Counted from the first letter of the stretch, positions 37,023 through 46,219 are shown. The stretch is DNA of 64,000 bases from Achromobacter denitrificans NBRC 15125 (GCF_001571365.1 NZ_BCTQ01000023.1:1-64000), one strand, 5' to 3'. Numbers and translations: made by a program. Notes: generated from the sequence alone by a model not told the origin.

Positions 37023-37820
37023 ATGAGCCACAACGACCGCGACCAGCGTATCGGCGACGTCATGCTGGACATGCAGAACATTTCGCTGTCCTTCGGCGGC
37101 GTCAAGGCGCTGACGAACATTTCCTTCAACGTGCGAGAGCACGAGATCCGCGCCATCATCGGCCCCAACGGCGCGGGCAAGAGCTCGATGCTCAACGTCA
37201 TCAACGGCGTCTATACGCCCCAGGAAGGCGCCATCGCGTTCCGGGGCGAGCACTTCTCGCGCATGAACCCCCGCCGCGCCGCCGAGATGGGCATCGCGCG
37301 CACCTTCCAGAACCTGGCGCTGTTCAAGGGCATGAGCGTGCTGGACAACATCATGACCGGCCGCAACCTGCGCATGAAGTGCGGGCTGCTGGCGCAGGCC
37401 TTCCGCCTGGGCCGCGCCGAGCGCGAAGAAATCCAGCATCGCGAGTTCGTCGAGAACATCGTCGACTTCCTCGAAATCCAGGCCTATCGCAAGACGCCGG
37501 TCGGCCGCCTGCCCTACGGCCTGCAAAAGCGCGTGGACCTGGGCCGCGCCCTGGCGATGGAGCCGCGCCTGCTGCTGCTGGACGAGCCGATGGCGGGCAT
37601 GAACATCGAAGAGAAGCAAGACATGAGCCGCTTCATCCTCGACGTGAACGATGAATTCGGAACCACCATCGTGCTCATCGAGCACGACATGGGCGTGGTC
37701 ATGGATATTTCCGACCGCGTGGTGGTGCTGGACTACGGCAAGAAGATCGGCGACGGCAAGCCGGACGAAGTCCGCGCGAATGAAGACGTCGTAAAAGCCT
37801 ATCTAGGCGTGTCGCACTAA
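37023..37820 (+). CDS. livG: LivG-type ABC ATPase
   Basis: 265 residues from the ATG at 37023, 5 bp after the ligase stop. Walker A 'GPNGAGKSSMLNV' (about 43-55), 'GIARTFQNLALFKGMSVLDNI', the signature region 'LPYGLQKRVDLGRALAM' and Walker B 'LLLLDEPMAGMN', then 'VLIEHDMGVVMDISDRV'. The canonical LSGGQ is replaced by LPYG, usual for LivG. It forms the ATPase pair with the LivF of this locus. Confidence 0.95.
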   Translation: MSHNDRDQRIGDVMLDMQNISLSFGGVKALTNISFNVREHEIRAIIGPNGAGKSSMLNVINGVYTPQEGAIAFRGEHFSRMNPRRAAEMGIARTFQNLALFKGMSVLDNIMTGRNLRMKCGLLAQAFRLGRAEREEIQHREFVENIVDFLEIQAYRKTPVGRLPYGLQKRVDLGRALAMEPRLLLLDEPMAGMNIEEKQDMSRFILDVNDEFGTTIVLIEHDMGVVMDISDRVVVLDYGKKIGDGKPDEVRANEDVVKAYLGVSH

Positions 37821-37831
37821 GGCGGACAGAC

Positions 37832-38761
37832 ATGGGATTTTTTCTAGAGACCTTATTCGGCGGCCTGATGAGCGGCATGCTGTATGCCCTGATCGGCCTG
37901 GGCTTCGTGCTGATCTTCAAGGCATCCGGCGTCTTCAACTTCGCGCAGGGCGCGATGGTGCTGGTGGCCGCGCTGTCCATGGCGCGCTTCTCCGAATGGC
38001 TGCCGCGCTGGTTCGGCTTCGAAAACATGATCCTGGCCAACGTGCTGGCGTTCATCGTCAGCGCGGCCGTGATGTTCCTGCTGGCGGTCGCCATCGAGCG
38101 CTTCGTGCTGCGCCACCTGGTCAACCAGGAGGCCACCACCCTGCTGATGGCCACGCTGGGCATCAGCTACTTCCTGGACGGCCTGGGCCAGATCACGTTC
38201 GGCAGCTCGGTGTATTCCATCAATGTCGGCATGCCCAAGGATCCGCTGATGATCCTGGACTCCGTCTTCGAGGGCGGGCTCCTGATCAACCTTGAGGACC
38301 TGACGGCGGCCGTGATCGCCGCGCTGCTGGTGGCGGCCCTGGCGCTCTTCTTCCAGTACACCTCGACCGGCCGCGCCCTGCGCGCGGTGGCCGACGACCA
38401 CCAGGCGGCGCAGTCCATCGGCATCCCGCTCAACCGCATCTGGGTCATCGTCTGGAGCGTGGCGGGCCTGGTGGCGCTGGTGGCGGGGATCATCTGGGGA
38501 TCGAAGTTCGGCGTGCAGTTCACGCTGTCCACCGCGGCCCTGCGGGCGCTGCCGGTGGTGATCCTGGGCGGCCTGACCTCGGTGCCGGGCGCCATCCTGG
38601 GCGGCCTGATCATCGGCGTCGGAGAGAAGCTGTCCGAGGTCTACCTGGGGTCGCTCGTGGGCGGCGGTATCGAAATCTGGTTCGCCTATGTGCTGGCGCT
38701 GGTGTTCCTGCTGTTCCGTCCGCAAGGGCTGTTCGGCGAGAAGATCATCGACCGGGTCTGA
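37832..38761 (+). CDS. livH: LivH-type ABC permease
   Basis: 309 residues and about eight membrane segments, with 'LFGGLMSGMLYALIGLGFVLIFKASGVFNFAQGAMV' (in parts), 'TLLMATLGISYFLDGLGQ' and 'LPVVILGGLTSVPGAILGGLIIG'. The end 'LFRPQGLFGEKIIDRV' is typical. It has a Gln-Gly 'FAQGAM' motif where locus 1 LivH reads 'FGQGEA', so the two systems are distinct paralogues. It lies 11 bp after livG. Confidence 0.95.
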   Translation: MGFFLETLFGGLMSGMLYALIGLGFVLIFKASGVFNFAQGAMVLVAALSMARFSEWLPRWFGFENMILANVLAFIVSAAVMFLLAVAIERFVLRHLVNQEATTLLMATLGISYFLDGLGQITFGSSVYSINVGMPKDPLMILDSVFEGGLLINLEDLTAAVIAALLVAALALFFQYTSTGRALRAVADDHQAAQSIGIPLNRIWVIVWSVAGLVALVAGIIWGSKFGVQFTLSTAALRALPVVILGGLTSVPGAILGGLIIGVGEKLSEVYLGSLVGGGIEIWFAYVLALVFLLFRPQGLFGEKIIDRV

Positions 38762-38771
38762 GGAATAAAAC

Positions 38772-39836
38772 ATGTTCTATCGCGAAAACGGCCAATTCAA
38801 GACCAGCTATCGCGCTGACCAGCAGATCTTCCCGATCCGCCAGGACCGCATCTTCATCTGGCTGCTGCTGGCGGTGGCGTTCATCGCCATCCCGGCGCTG
38901 GCCAGCGACTACCTGCTGCGCGCCATCCTGATCCCGTTCCTGATCCTGGCGCTTGCCGCCGTGGGCCTGAACATCCTGGTGGGCTATTGCGGCCAGATCT
39001 CGCTGGGCACGGGCGCCTTCATGGCGGTCGGCGCCTATGCGGCCTGGAACTTCGGGGTGCGCTTTCCCGGCATGCCGCTGATCGCGCAGATCCTGCTGGG
39101 CGGATTCTTCGCCACCATCGTCGGCGTGATCTTCGGCATACCCAGCCTGCGCATCCGGGGCCTGTACCTGGCGGTGGCCACGCTGGCCGCGCAGTTCTTC
39201 GTGGACTGGGCGTTCCTGCGCATCCCCTTCTTCACCAACTACTCCTCGTCCGGCAACGTGTCGGTGCCGCCGCTGACCGCCTTCGGCCTGCCCGTCCAGA
39301 GCGCGATGGAGAAATACCTGTTCGTGCTGATCCTGGTGGTGGTGTTCAGCCTGCTGGCCAAGAACCTGGTGCGCGGCGCGATCGGCCGCCAGTGGATGGC
39401 CATCCGCGACATGGACGTGGCGGCCTCCGTCATCGGCATCCGCCCCATGTACGCCAAGCTCACGGCGTTCGCGGTCAGCTCGTTCATCGTCGGCGTGGCC
39501 GGCGCCTTGTGGGGCTACATCCACCTGGGCTCCTGGGAGCCGCTGGCGTTCGACCTGTCGCGCTCGTTCCAGCTGCTGTTCATGGTGATCATCGGCGGGC
39601 TGGGCTCGATCATCGGCAGCTTCTTCGGCGCGGCCTTCATCGTGCTGGTGCCGGTGGCGCTCACCAACATCCCGCACATGCTGGGGCTGCCGCTGTCCGT
39701 GGACACGGCGGCGCACGTGGAGCACATGGTGTTCGGCGCGCTGATCGTGTTCTTCCTGATCGCCGAGCCGCACGGCCTGGCCAGGCTGTGGAGCATCGGC
39801 AAGGAAAAGCTGCGGATCTGGCCCTTCCCCCACTAG
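38772..39836 (+). CDS. livM: LivM-type ABC permease
   Basis: 354 residues. A cytoplasmic N-terminal extension of about 35 residues ('FKTSYRADQQIFPIRQDR') precedes the first helix. Conserved LivM segments are 'LVGYCGQISLGTGAFMAVGAY', read from residue about 70, 'RIRGLYLAVATLAAQFF' and 'LLFMVIIGGLGSIIGSFFG'. It is co-transcribed with livH, 10 bp upstream. Unlike locus 1, it is not fused to an ATPase. Confidence 0.95.
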   Translation: MFYRENGQFKTSYRADQQIFPIRQDRIFIWLLLAVAFIAIPALASDYLLRAILIPFLILALAAVGLNILVGYCGQISLGTGAFMAVGAYAAWNFGVRFPGMPLIAQILLGGFFATIVGVIFGIPSLRIRGLYLAVATLAAQFFVDWAFLRIPFFTNYSSSGNVSVPPLTAFGLPVQSAMEKYLFVLILVVVFSLLAKNLVRGAIGRQWMAIRDMDVAASVIGIRPMYAKLTAFAVSSFIVGVAGALWGYIHLGSWEPLAFDLSRSFQLLFMVIIGGLGSIIGSFFGAAFIVLVPVALTNIPHMLGLPLSVDTAAHVEHMVFGALIVFFLIAEPHGLARLWSIGKEKLRIWPFPH

Positions 39837-40010
39837 GGGCGGGCCCCGCCGAAGCAGGTTCAGTACCGGAGTTGCGTTACGTCGTACCGATCATCGTCTG
39901 CCGCGCGGCAAAACTTCGCGGCCGGCATCCTGAATACCCGGCTCAAGACCGGGCCAATCCCGGTGTCCCAGGGTTTATGGACCCAAACACCACGCAGGAG
40001 GTAAATGGAG

Positions 40011-41342
40011 ATGAAGCGTCTTAACCTGAAGTTGGCGGCAGCCCTGGTGGCCGCAGCCGGCGCCGTCGGCGCCGTGGCCACGCCGGCAATGGCGGCCGAA
40101 GAGCAGTTCGTTCCGTTGCTGGTGTACCGCACCGGATCCTTCGCCCCCCTGGGCATTCCCTGGGCCGACGGCAAGCTGGACTACCTGAAGCTGGTCAACG
40201 AGCGCGATGGCGGCGTCAACGGCGTCAAGATCACGTACGAGGAATGCGAAACCGCCTATGCCACCGACCGCGGCGTGGAATGCTATGAACGCCTGAAGGG
40301 CAAGGGCACCGGCGCATCGGGCTTCGACACCCAGTCCACCGGCATCACCTTCGCGGTCAGCGACAAGGCCATGGTCGACAAGGTGCCGGTCGAGACGATG
40401 GGCTACGGCCTGTCGCAATCGGTCGACGGCAGCGTATTCGAATGGAACTTCCCGCTGCTGGGCACCTACTGGACCGCGGCCGACGTGATGATCCAGGACA
40501 TCGCCAAGAAAGAAGGCGGCATGGACAAGCTCAAGGGCAAGAAGATCGCCCTGGTCTACCACGACTCGCCGTATGGCAAGGAACCGATCCCGCTGCTGCA
40601 GAAGCGCGCGGCCAAGGAAGGCTTCGAGCTGGTGCTCTACCCCGTGACCGCGCCCGGCGTGGAACAGAAGTCCACCTGGCTGCAGATCCGCCAGGCGCGC
40701 CCGGCCTACGTGCTGCTGTGGAGCGCCGGCATCATGACGCCCACCGCGATCCGCGAAGCGCAGGCCAGCGGCTATCCGCGCGACAAGATGTACGCCATCT
40801 GGTGGGCCGGCTCCGAAGGCGACGTCAAGGACCTGGGCGATGTCGCCAAGGGCTACAACGCCATCACCATCCACAACAGCGGCGCCGAGCACGACAAGGT
40901 CTACGACGACCTGAAGAAGTTCGTCTACGACAAGGGCCAGGGCGCGGACAAGACCGGCAAGACGACGCTGGGCACCATCGCCCATACCCGCGGCATGATG
41001 ATCTCGATGCTGCAGGTGGAAGCGATCCGCACCGCGCAGGAGAAGTTCGGCAAGGGCAAGGCGCTGACGCCGGAGCAGGTGCGCTGGGGCTTCGAGAACC
41101 TGGACCTGACGCAGGAGAAGCTGGACAAGCTGGGCTTCGGCCAGATCATGCGTCCGGTCAAGACCTCTTGCGACAACCACAAGGGCGACGACTGGGCCCG
41201 CATCGTGCAGTGGGACGGTTCGAAGTTCAAGGTCGTCTCCGACTGGTACCAGTCGGACAAGACCATCCTCGACCCCATGGTCAAGGAAGGCGCGGCCAAG
41301 TACGCCAAGGAAAAGAACATCACCCCGCGTGATTGCAAGTAG
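40011..41342 (+). CDS. HAAT-family ABC substrate-binding protein
   Basis: 443 residues from the ATG at 40011; an ATG at 40005 lies too close to the AGGAGG site. A signal peptide (cleavage near 'ATPAMA-AEE') is followed by a type-I periplasmic-binding fold: 'VPLLVYRTGSFAPLGIPWADGKLDYL', read in parts, 'TDRGVECYERLKG' and 'YVLLWSAGIMTPTAIREA'. It is longer than classical LivK and of the subtype often found beside CoA ligases, so an aliphatic or aromatic acid ligand is plausible (inference). A partial interspersed repeat follows the stop. Confidence 0.9.
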   Translation: MKRLNLKLAAALVAAAGAVGAVATPAMAAEEQFVPLLVYRTGSFAPLGIPWADGKLDYLKLVNERDGGVNGVKITYEECETAYATDRGVECYERLKGKGTGASGFDTQSTGITFAVSDKAMVDKVPVETMGYGLSQSVDGSVFEWNFPLLGTYWTAADVMIQDIAKKEGGMDKLKGKKIALVYHDSPYGKEPIPLLQKRAAKEGFELVLYPVTAPGVEQKSTWLQIRQARPAYVLLWSAGIMTPTAIREAQASGYPRDKMYAIWWAGSEGDVKDLGDVAKGYNAITIHNSGAEHDKVYDDLKKFVYDKGQGADKTGKTTLGTIAHTRGMMISMLQVEAIRTAQEKFGKGKALTPEQVRWGFENLDLTQEKLDKLGFGQIMRPVKTSCDNHKGDDWARIVQWDGSKFKVVSDWYQSDKTILDPMVKEGAAKYAKEKNITPRDCK

Positions 41343-41350
41343 AGGGTGAG

Positions 41351-41410
41351 TTGCCCCCCGCAGCGCCTTTGGCGCTCCCCCCCAGGGGGCGCCGATTGCA
41401 TGCGGGGGGG
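41351..41410 (+). repeat. GC-rich palindromic interspersed repeat, partial copy 4
   Basis: TTGCCCCCCGCAGCGCC-TTTGGCGCTC followed by a C7-A-G5 palindrome and GCGCCG, directly after the binding-protein stop. The right half (GCGGACCGGC onwards) is absent or diverged. As in locus 1, it lies immediately downstream of the receptor gene. Confidence 0.7.
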
Positions 41411-41495
41411 AGCGCGAGGATGTACCGCCGATAGCAGATATGAACCGGAGGCTGGCCCACACCGGGCCGGTCGCCACCACGCAGCAGGAACGATC

Positions 41496-42335
41496 ATGAA
41501 TACCGCCAATACTGCCACCGCCACGGACGCGCCCAAGGTGCTGCTCGACGTGAACGGCATCGAGGTGATCTACAACCACGTGATCCTCGTGCTCAAGGGC
41601 GTGTCCCTGCAAGTGCCGGAAGGCCGGATCGTGGCCCTGCTGGGCGCCAACGGCGCGGGCAAGACCACGACGCTGCGCGCCATCTCGAACCTGCTCAAGG
41701 GCGAACGCGGCGACGTCACCAAGGGCTATATCCAATACCGCGACCAGCGCATCGAAAAGCTGTCGCCGGCCGAGCTGGTCAAGCGCGGCGTCGTGCAGGT
41801 CATGGAAGGCCGCCACTGCTTCGCGCACCTGACCATCGAGGAAAACCTGCTGACCGGCGCCTATACGCGCAGCATGAGCCGCGGCGATACCGCGGCGGCG
41901 CTGGAACGGGTCTACCAGTATTTCCCCCGCCTGAAGCAGCGCCGGGCCAGCCAGGCCGGCTACACCTCGGGCGGCGAGCAACAGATGACCGCGATCGGCC
42001 GCGCGCTGATGGCCAATCCCAACATGATCCTGCTGGACGAGCCGTCCATGGGGCTGGCGCCGCAGATCGTCGAGGAGATCTTCGAGATCGTGCGCGACCT
42101 AAACCAGCGCGAACGCGTCAGCTTCCTGCTGGCGGAGCAGAACACCAACATCGCGCTGCGCTACGCCGACTACGGCTACATCCTGGAAAACGGGCGCGTG
42201 ATGATGGACGGCGCGGCCTCGGACCTCGCCGAAAACGAAGACGTAAAGGAGTTCTACCTCGGCATTTCCAGCGGCGAACGCAAGAGTTTCCGCGACAACA
42301 AGTTCTACCGCCGCCGCAAGCGCTGGCTGGCCTGA
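41496..42335 (+). CDS. livF: LivF-type ABC ATPase
   Basis: 279 residues from the ATG at 41496; upstream in-frame codons fall in the repeat. Walker A 'GANGAGKTTTLRAI' (about 51-64), signature 'TSGGEQQMTAIGRALM', Walker B 'MILLDEPSMGLAP', and 'LLAEQNTNIAL'. A basic C-terminal extension of about 20 residues ('FRDNKFYRRRKRWLA') is unusual compared with locus 1 LivF. It completes the ABC transporter of locus 2. Confidence 0.95.
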   Translation: MNTANTATATDAPKVLLDVNGIEVIYNHVILVLKGVSLQVPEGRIVALLGANGAGKTTTLRAISNLLKGERGDVTKGYIQYRDQRIEKLSPAELVKRGVVQVMEGRHCFAHLTIEENLLTGAYTRSMSRGDTAAALERVYQYFPRLKQRRASQAGYTSGGEQQMTAIGRALMANPNMILLDEPSMGLAPQIVEEIFEIVRDLNQRERVSFLLAEQNTNIALRYADYGYILENGRVMMDGAASDLAENEDVKEFYLGISSGERKSFRDNKFYRRRKRWLA

Positions 42336-42417
42336 TTCCTGGAGCGGCGAAGCCGGCGCGGTCCGGCCCGCCGCCGGCAACGACACCGCAGTACGGCACA
42401 CGAGAGGGTGCGATCCC

Positions 42418-43686
42418 ATGTCCGAGTTTTTCGATGTTCTGGAAACCCGCGCGCCCGAGCAGCGCGAGCGCGACCTGATGGCCGCCCTGCCCGGCGCGAT
42501 CGCCCGCGCGATTGCCCGGGCGCCGGCCATCGCCGAGCAATTGCGCGGCATCGACCCCGCAACCATCACGTCGCGCGAGGCCCTGGCGCGCCTGCCCGTG
42601 CTGCGCAAGCACGAACTGCTGGAGCGGCAGCAGCACAGCCGCGACGATGCCGCCGTGCCCGCGGGGCCGCGCAAGGCCTTCGGCGGATTCTCCGCGATCG
42701 GCTGGGGCGAAGCGATGCGCGTCTTCGCCTCGCCGGGCCCGATCTATGAGCCGGAAAGCGCGCGCGCCGACTACTGGCGTTTCGCCCGCGCCCTGCACGC
42801 GGCGGGCTTTCGCGCCGGCGAGCTGGCCTACAACTGCTTTTCCTATCATTTCACGCCCGCCGGCTCGATGATGGAAACCGCCGCCCACGCGGTGGGCTGC
42901 ACCGTGTTCCCGGGCGGCACCGGGCAGACCGAGCAGCAGGTGCGCGCCATCCAGGATCTCGCGCCCACCGGCTACACCGGCACGCCGAGCTTCCTCAAGA
43001 TCATTCTGGAGAAAGCCGACGAGCTGGGCGTGAAGCTGGATTCGCTGCGCCGCGCGCTGGTGTCCGGCGAGGCATTCCCGCCGTCGCTGCGCGACTGGCT
43101 CGCCGCGCGCGGCATCGAGGGCTACCAGGCCTATGGCAGCGCCGATCTCGGCATGGTGGCCTTCGAAACGCCTGCCCGCGAAGGCCTGGTGCTGGGCGAG
43201 GACATCATCGTCGAGATCGTCCGCCCCGGCACCGGCGAGCCCGTGCCCGACGGCGAGGTCGGCGAAGTCGTGGTCACCACCCTGAACCCCGACTACCCGC
43301 TGGTGCGGTTCGGCACCGGCGACCTGTCGGCCGTCATGCCCGGACTCTCGCCCTGCGGGCGCACCAACACCCGCATCAAGGGCTGGATGGGGCGCGCGGA
43401 CCAGACCACCAAGGTGCGCGGCATGTTCGTGCACCCGTCGCAGGTCGCCGACGTGGCGCGCCGCCACCCCGAAATCCTGCGGGCGCGCCTGGTGATCAGC
43501 GGCAACACCGGGTCGGACCGCATGGTGCTCAAGGTGGAATCGCAATCGCGCAGCGAGGAACTCGGCAAGCGCATCGCGGAATCGGTGCGCGACGTCACCA
43601 AGCTGCGCAGCGACGTGGAATGGGTGGACGCCGGCAGCCTGCCGAACGACGGCAAGGTCATCGACGACGTGCGCACCTACGAGTGA
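42418..43686 (+). CDS. Phenylacetate-CoA ligase (PaaK)-like AMP-binding protein
   Basis: 422 residues of the PaaK-like branch of AMP-forming ligases: 'FGGFSAIGWGEAMRVFASPGPIYEPES' (in parts), 'YQAYGSADLGMVAFETPA' (about 235-252), 'RFGTGDLSAVM' and 'IKGWMGRADQTTKVRGMFVHPSQV'. The Ser/Thr/Gly-rich SSGTTGKP phosphate loop seen in ordinary PaaK is not visible, so activity may differ. It lies 82 bp after livF and ends the seven-gene run. A role in aryl- or acyl-CoA formation is inferred from family and context. Confidence 0.85.
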   Translation: MSEFFDVLETRAPEQRERDLMAALPGAIARAIARAPAIAEQLRGIDPATITSREALARLPVLRKHELLERQQHSRDDAAVPAGPRKAFGGFSAIGWGEAMRVFASPGPIYEPESARADYWRFARALHAAGFRAGELAYNCFSYHFTPAGSMMETAAHAVGCTVFPGGTGQTEQQVRAIQDLAPTGYTGTPSFLKIILEKADELGVKLDSLRRALVSGEAFPPSLRDWLAARGIEGYQAYGSADLGMVAFETPAREGLVLGEDIIVEIVRPGTGEPVPDGEVGEVVVTTLNPDYPLVRFGTGDLSAVMPGLSPCGRTNTRIKGWMGRADQTTKVRGMFVHPSQVADVARRHPEILRARLVISGNTGSDRMVLKVESQSRSEELGKRIAESVRDVTKLRSDVEWVDAGSLPNDGKVIDDVRTYE

Positions 43687-43690
43687 ACGA

Positions 43691-43718
43691 CGCGGCCGCG
43701 CAGAGTCACGCGGCCGCG
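43691..43718. repeat. Inverted repeat between convergent genes
   Basis: CGCGGCCGCG at 43691-43700 and again at 43709-43718. Each unit is itself self-complementary, separated by CAGAGTCA. It overlaps the 3' end of the TauE gene and lies just after the PaaK-like stop. No T-run; possibly a bidirectional RNA-folding element. Confidence 0.6.
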
Positions 43719-44533
43719 ATCAGCGCCATCGCGCCTTTTGCCAGCATCGCCACGGCCACCGCCGCCGCGAACAGCGCGAAACACTGCTGCAGGCGGCGCG
43801 GCGCGAACCGATCGGCGACCGCCCGGCCGGCCAGCATGCCCAGCACCGCGGAAGCCGTGAACGGCGCCGCGATCCCCCAGTCCAGATGGCCGCCCGCCGC
43901 CGCGGCCGCGACGCCGCTGGCCGATACCAGCGCGATCACGGCCAGCGAGGTGCCCACGATGGCCTGCATCGGCAGGTCGGTCGAGCGGCGCAGCGCCGGC
44001 ACGATGACGAAGCCGCCGCCCACGCCCAACAAGCCCGACAGGAAGCCCGCGATCGCGCCGGTGCCGGTCAAGGCGCGGGCGCAAGGAGCCGTCCAGCGCA
44101 GCCGGCCGGTGCTGGCGTTGAGCTGGCAGGGCGGCACGCGCCGCGCCTGCGCGGCGGCCGCGGGCCGGGCGCCCTGGTTCCACATCCGCCATGCGACCAG
44201 GCCCAGCACGCCGGCGAAGATGATGGCCAGCGGCGCGTTGGGCAGCCGGCGCGCGGCCCACAGGCCCAATGGCGACACGATGATGCCGGTGACGGCCATG
44301 AACCCCGCCGCCCGATAGCGGACCAGGCCCTTGCGCAGGCCCAGCGCGGCCCCCAGCGCGGCGGACAGCCCGACCGCGAGCAGGGCGATGGGAGCGGCCT
44401 GCGCCACCTGCAAATGCAGCCCGAAAACCAGCAGGGGCACGGCCATGATGGCGCCTCCCGCCCCGGTCAGCCCGAGGATGAGGCCGACGCATCCTCCCAA
44501 CGCGGCGCTGGCCGCCCATACCGTGGCGATCAT
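43706..44533 (-). CDS. TauE/SafE-family sulfite/sulfur-anion exporter
   Basis: 275 residues from the ATG at 44533, 10 bp after the upstream stop; an ATG at 44566 would overlap that gene. Two repeated halves each carry the family Gly-rich motif: 'GLILGLTGAGGAIMAVPLLVFGL' (in parts) and 'GFLSGLLGVGGGFVIVPAL'. Seven or eight membrane segments. As the last gene of the sulfide cluster it probably exports sulfite or thiosulfate produced by sulfide/persulfide oxidation. Confidence 0.88.
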   Translation of the reverse strand: MIATVWAASAALGGCVGLILGLTGAGGAIMAVPLLVFGLHLQVAQAAPIALLAVGLSAALGAALGLRKGLVRYRAAGFMAVTGIIVSPLGLWAARRLPNAPLAIIFAGVLGLVAWRMWNQGARPAAAAQARRVPPCQLNASTGRLRWTAPCARALTGTGAIAGFLSGLLGVGGGFVIVPALRRSTDLPMQAIVGTSLAVIALVSASGVAAAAAGGHLDWGIAAPFTASAVLGMLAGRAVADRFAPRRLQQCFALFAAAVAVAMLAKGAMALIAAA

Positions 44534-44543
44534 GGGCGCGCGC

Positions 44544-45779
44544 TCAGTTGCCCAGCGGGCGGGCAAGCCATTCGCGGCCCTTCAGCATGCCGTTCCAGTA
44601 GATCCACGGCAGCATCCTGGCCTTGAGGAACCAGGCGCTCTTGCGCGGCACCGTCGGATCCAGAGGAAAGGTCGGCAACAGCTTGCCGCCGTAGCCGAAC
44701 TCGGCCAGCACGATGCGGCCGCGCTCGACCGTCAGCGGGCAGGATCCGTAGCCGTCGTAGGTCACCGGCATGGCGTGGCCTTCGCGCAGCGCCAGCAGGT
44801 TCTCGGCGACCGTGACGATCTGCTTGCGCGCCGCCGCGGCCGTCTTGGCGTTGGTCGTGCTGATGCCGTCGCCCAGGCCGAACACATTGCCATGGCGGAC
44901 GTGGCGCAGCGTGGCCGGATCGACCTCGCACCAGCCGGCGGCGTCCGCCAGCGAGCTGTTCTTCAGGAATGCGTGGGGCACCTGGGGCGGCACCGCATGC
45001 AGCATATCGAAGGGCTTTTCCACGCGCGCGACCGCGCCGTCCGGGCCTTTCACGTCGAACCAGGCCTTGCGCGCCGCGCCGTCCACGGCCACGAGCGCCG
45101 AGTTGAAGGCCAGCGCGATTCCGTAGCTTTCCACGTAGCGCATCAGCGGCGGCACGAAAGTCGGCACCCCGAAGAGCGCCGCGCCGGCGAGGTCGAATTC
45201 CACCTCGATGCGGTCCAGCACGCCCGCTCGGCGCCAATGGTCGCAGGCAAGGTACATCGCCTTCTGCGGCGCGCCGGCGCACTTGATGGGCATGGCCGGC
45301 TGCGTGAACAGCGCGCGGCCGCCTTTCAAGCCCCGCGCCAGCTCCCAGGTGTAGGGCGCGAGGTCGTAGCGGTAATTGGAGGTGACGCCGTGCTGGCCGA
45401 GCGTCTCGGCCAGGCCGTCCACCTGCTCCCACGCGAGGCGCAGCCCCGGGCAGACGATCAATTGCTCGTAGGTCACGGCGCGGCCGTCCGCCAGCAGGAC
45501 GCGATCGGCCTCGGGCTCGAAGCCGGCGGCCGCGGCCTGCAGCCACGTGGCGCGCCGCGGCATGACGGCGCGGGTCGGGCGCATGGTCTTGCTCACGTCG
45601 AAGGCGCCGCCGCCGACCAGGGTCCAGGCGGGCTGGTAATAGTGCTTGTCGCTGGGTTCCACGACCGCGATGCGCAGGTCCGGACGCCGACGCAACAGGC
45701 TGGCGGTCACGCCGATGCCTGCCGCCCCGCCGCCCACCACCACCACGTCGAAATCGCGTTGGCCTTGTGCCATGGGCAT
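44544..45779 (-). CDS. Sulfide:quinone oxidoreductase-like flavoprotein
   Basis: 411 residues from the ATG at 45779. N-terminal FAD Rossmann motif 'VVVVGGGAAGIGVTASLL' (about 12-29), then 'YYQPAWTLVGGGAFDV', 'CPGLRL', 'PAMPIKCAGAPQKAMYLA' with the SQR-type Cys, and 'GYGSCPLTVERG' with a further Cys. Those cysteines match the redox residues of SQR rather than generic NADH dehydrogenases. It would oxidise sulfide to persulfide or polysulfide and reduce quinone at the membrane. It sits 19 bp after the second YeeE-like gene. Confidence 0.88.
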   Translation of the reverse strand: MPMAQGQRDFDVVVVGGGAAGIGVTASLLRRRPDLRIAVVEPSDKHYYQPAWTLVGGGAFDVSKTMRPTRAVMPRRATWLQAAAAGFEPEADRVLLADGRAVTYEQLIVCPGLRLAWEQVDGLAETLGQHGVTSNYRYDLAPYTWELARGLKGGRALFTQPAMPIKCAGAPQKAMYLACDHWRRAGVLDRIEVEFDLAGAALFGVPTFVPPLMRYVESYGIALAFNSALVAVDGAARKAWFDVKGPDGAVARVEKPFDMLHAVPPQVPHAFLKNSSLADAAGWCEVDPATLRHVRHGNVFGLGDGISTTNAKTAAAARKQIVTVAENLLALREGHAMPVTYDGYGSCPLTVERGRIVLAEFGYGGKLLPTFPLDPTVPRKSAWFLKARMLPWIYWNGMLKGREWLARPLGN

Positions 45780-45798
45780 GCTTGTCTCCGCTGCCGGT

Positions 45799-46218
45799 CT
45801 ACCGGCTTCTGATTTTCTGCAGGATTGAAAATATCGCCATGCCGGCAAGCATGGCGGCCACGAACACCAGTGCTTCGCGCACGCCGGCCGACGCCGCCAC
45901 CAGCGCGGGCCCCGGACAGAAGCCGGCCAGCCCCCAGCCGGCGCCGAAAACCAGGCTGCCCACCGCCAGGCGCCGGTCGATCCGGGTGGCCGTGGGCCAA
46001 TGCATCGGCTCGCCCGACAGGCTGGCCCGGAAGCGGCGCAATACGGCGAAGCCGATCGCCGTGATCAGCACCGCGCCCCCCATCACGAAGGCGAGCGACG
46101 GATCCCAGGCGCCGGCAAGATCCAGGAAACCCAGCACCTTGGCGGGATTGGCCATGCCGGAGACGATCAGGCCCAGCCCGAAGACCAGTCCCGACACGAA
46201 AGCGAACAGGGCGTTCAT
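45799..46218 (-). CDS. DUF6691/YeeE-type membrane protein (sulfur transport half)
   Basis: 139 residues from the ATG at 46218, with four membrane segments. The motif 'VSGLVFGLGLIVSGMANPAKVLGFLDL' (in parts) and 'GAGWGLAGFCPGPALV' with a conserved Cys are characteristic of PmpB-like proteins that pair with a second YeeE/YedE half. Homologous pairs are associated with sulfide or thiosulfate handling. Only 1 bp separates it from the upstream partner gene. Confidence 0.85.
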   Translation of the reverse strand: MNALFAFVSGLVFGLGLIVSGMANPAKVLGFLDLAGAWDPSLAFVMGGAVLITAIGFAVLRRFRASLSGEPMHWPTATRIDRRLAVGSLVFGAGWGLAGFCPGPALVAASAGVREALVFVAAMLAGMAIFSILQKIRSR

Positions 46219-46219
46219 G

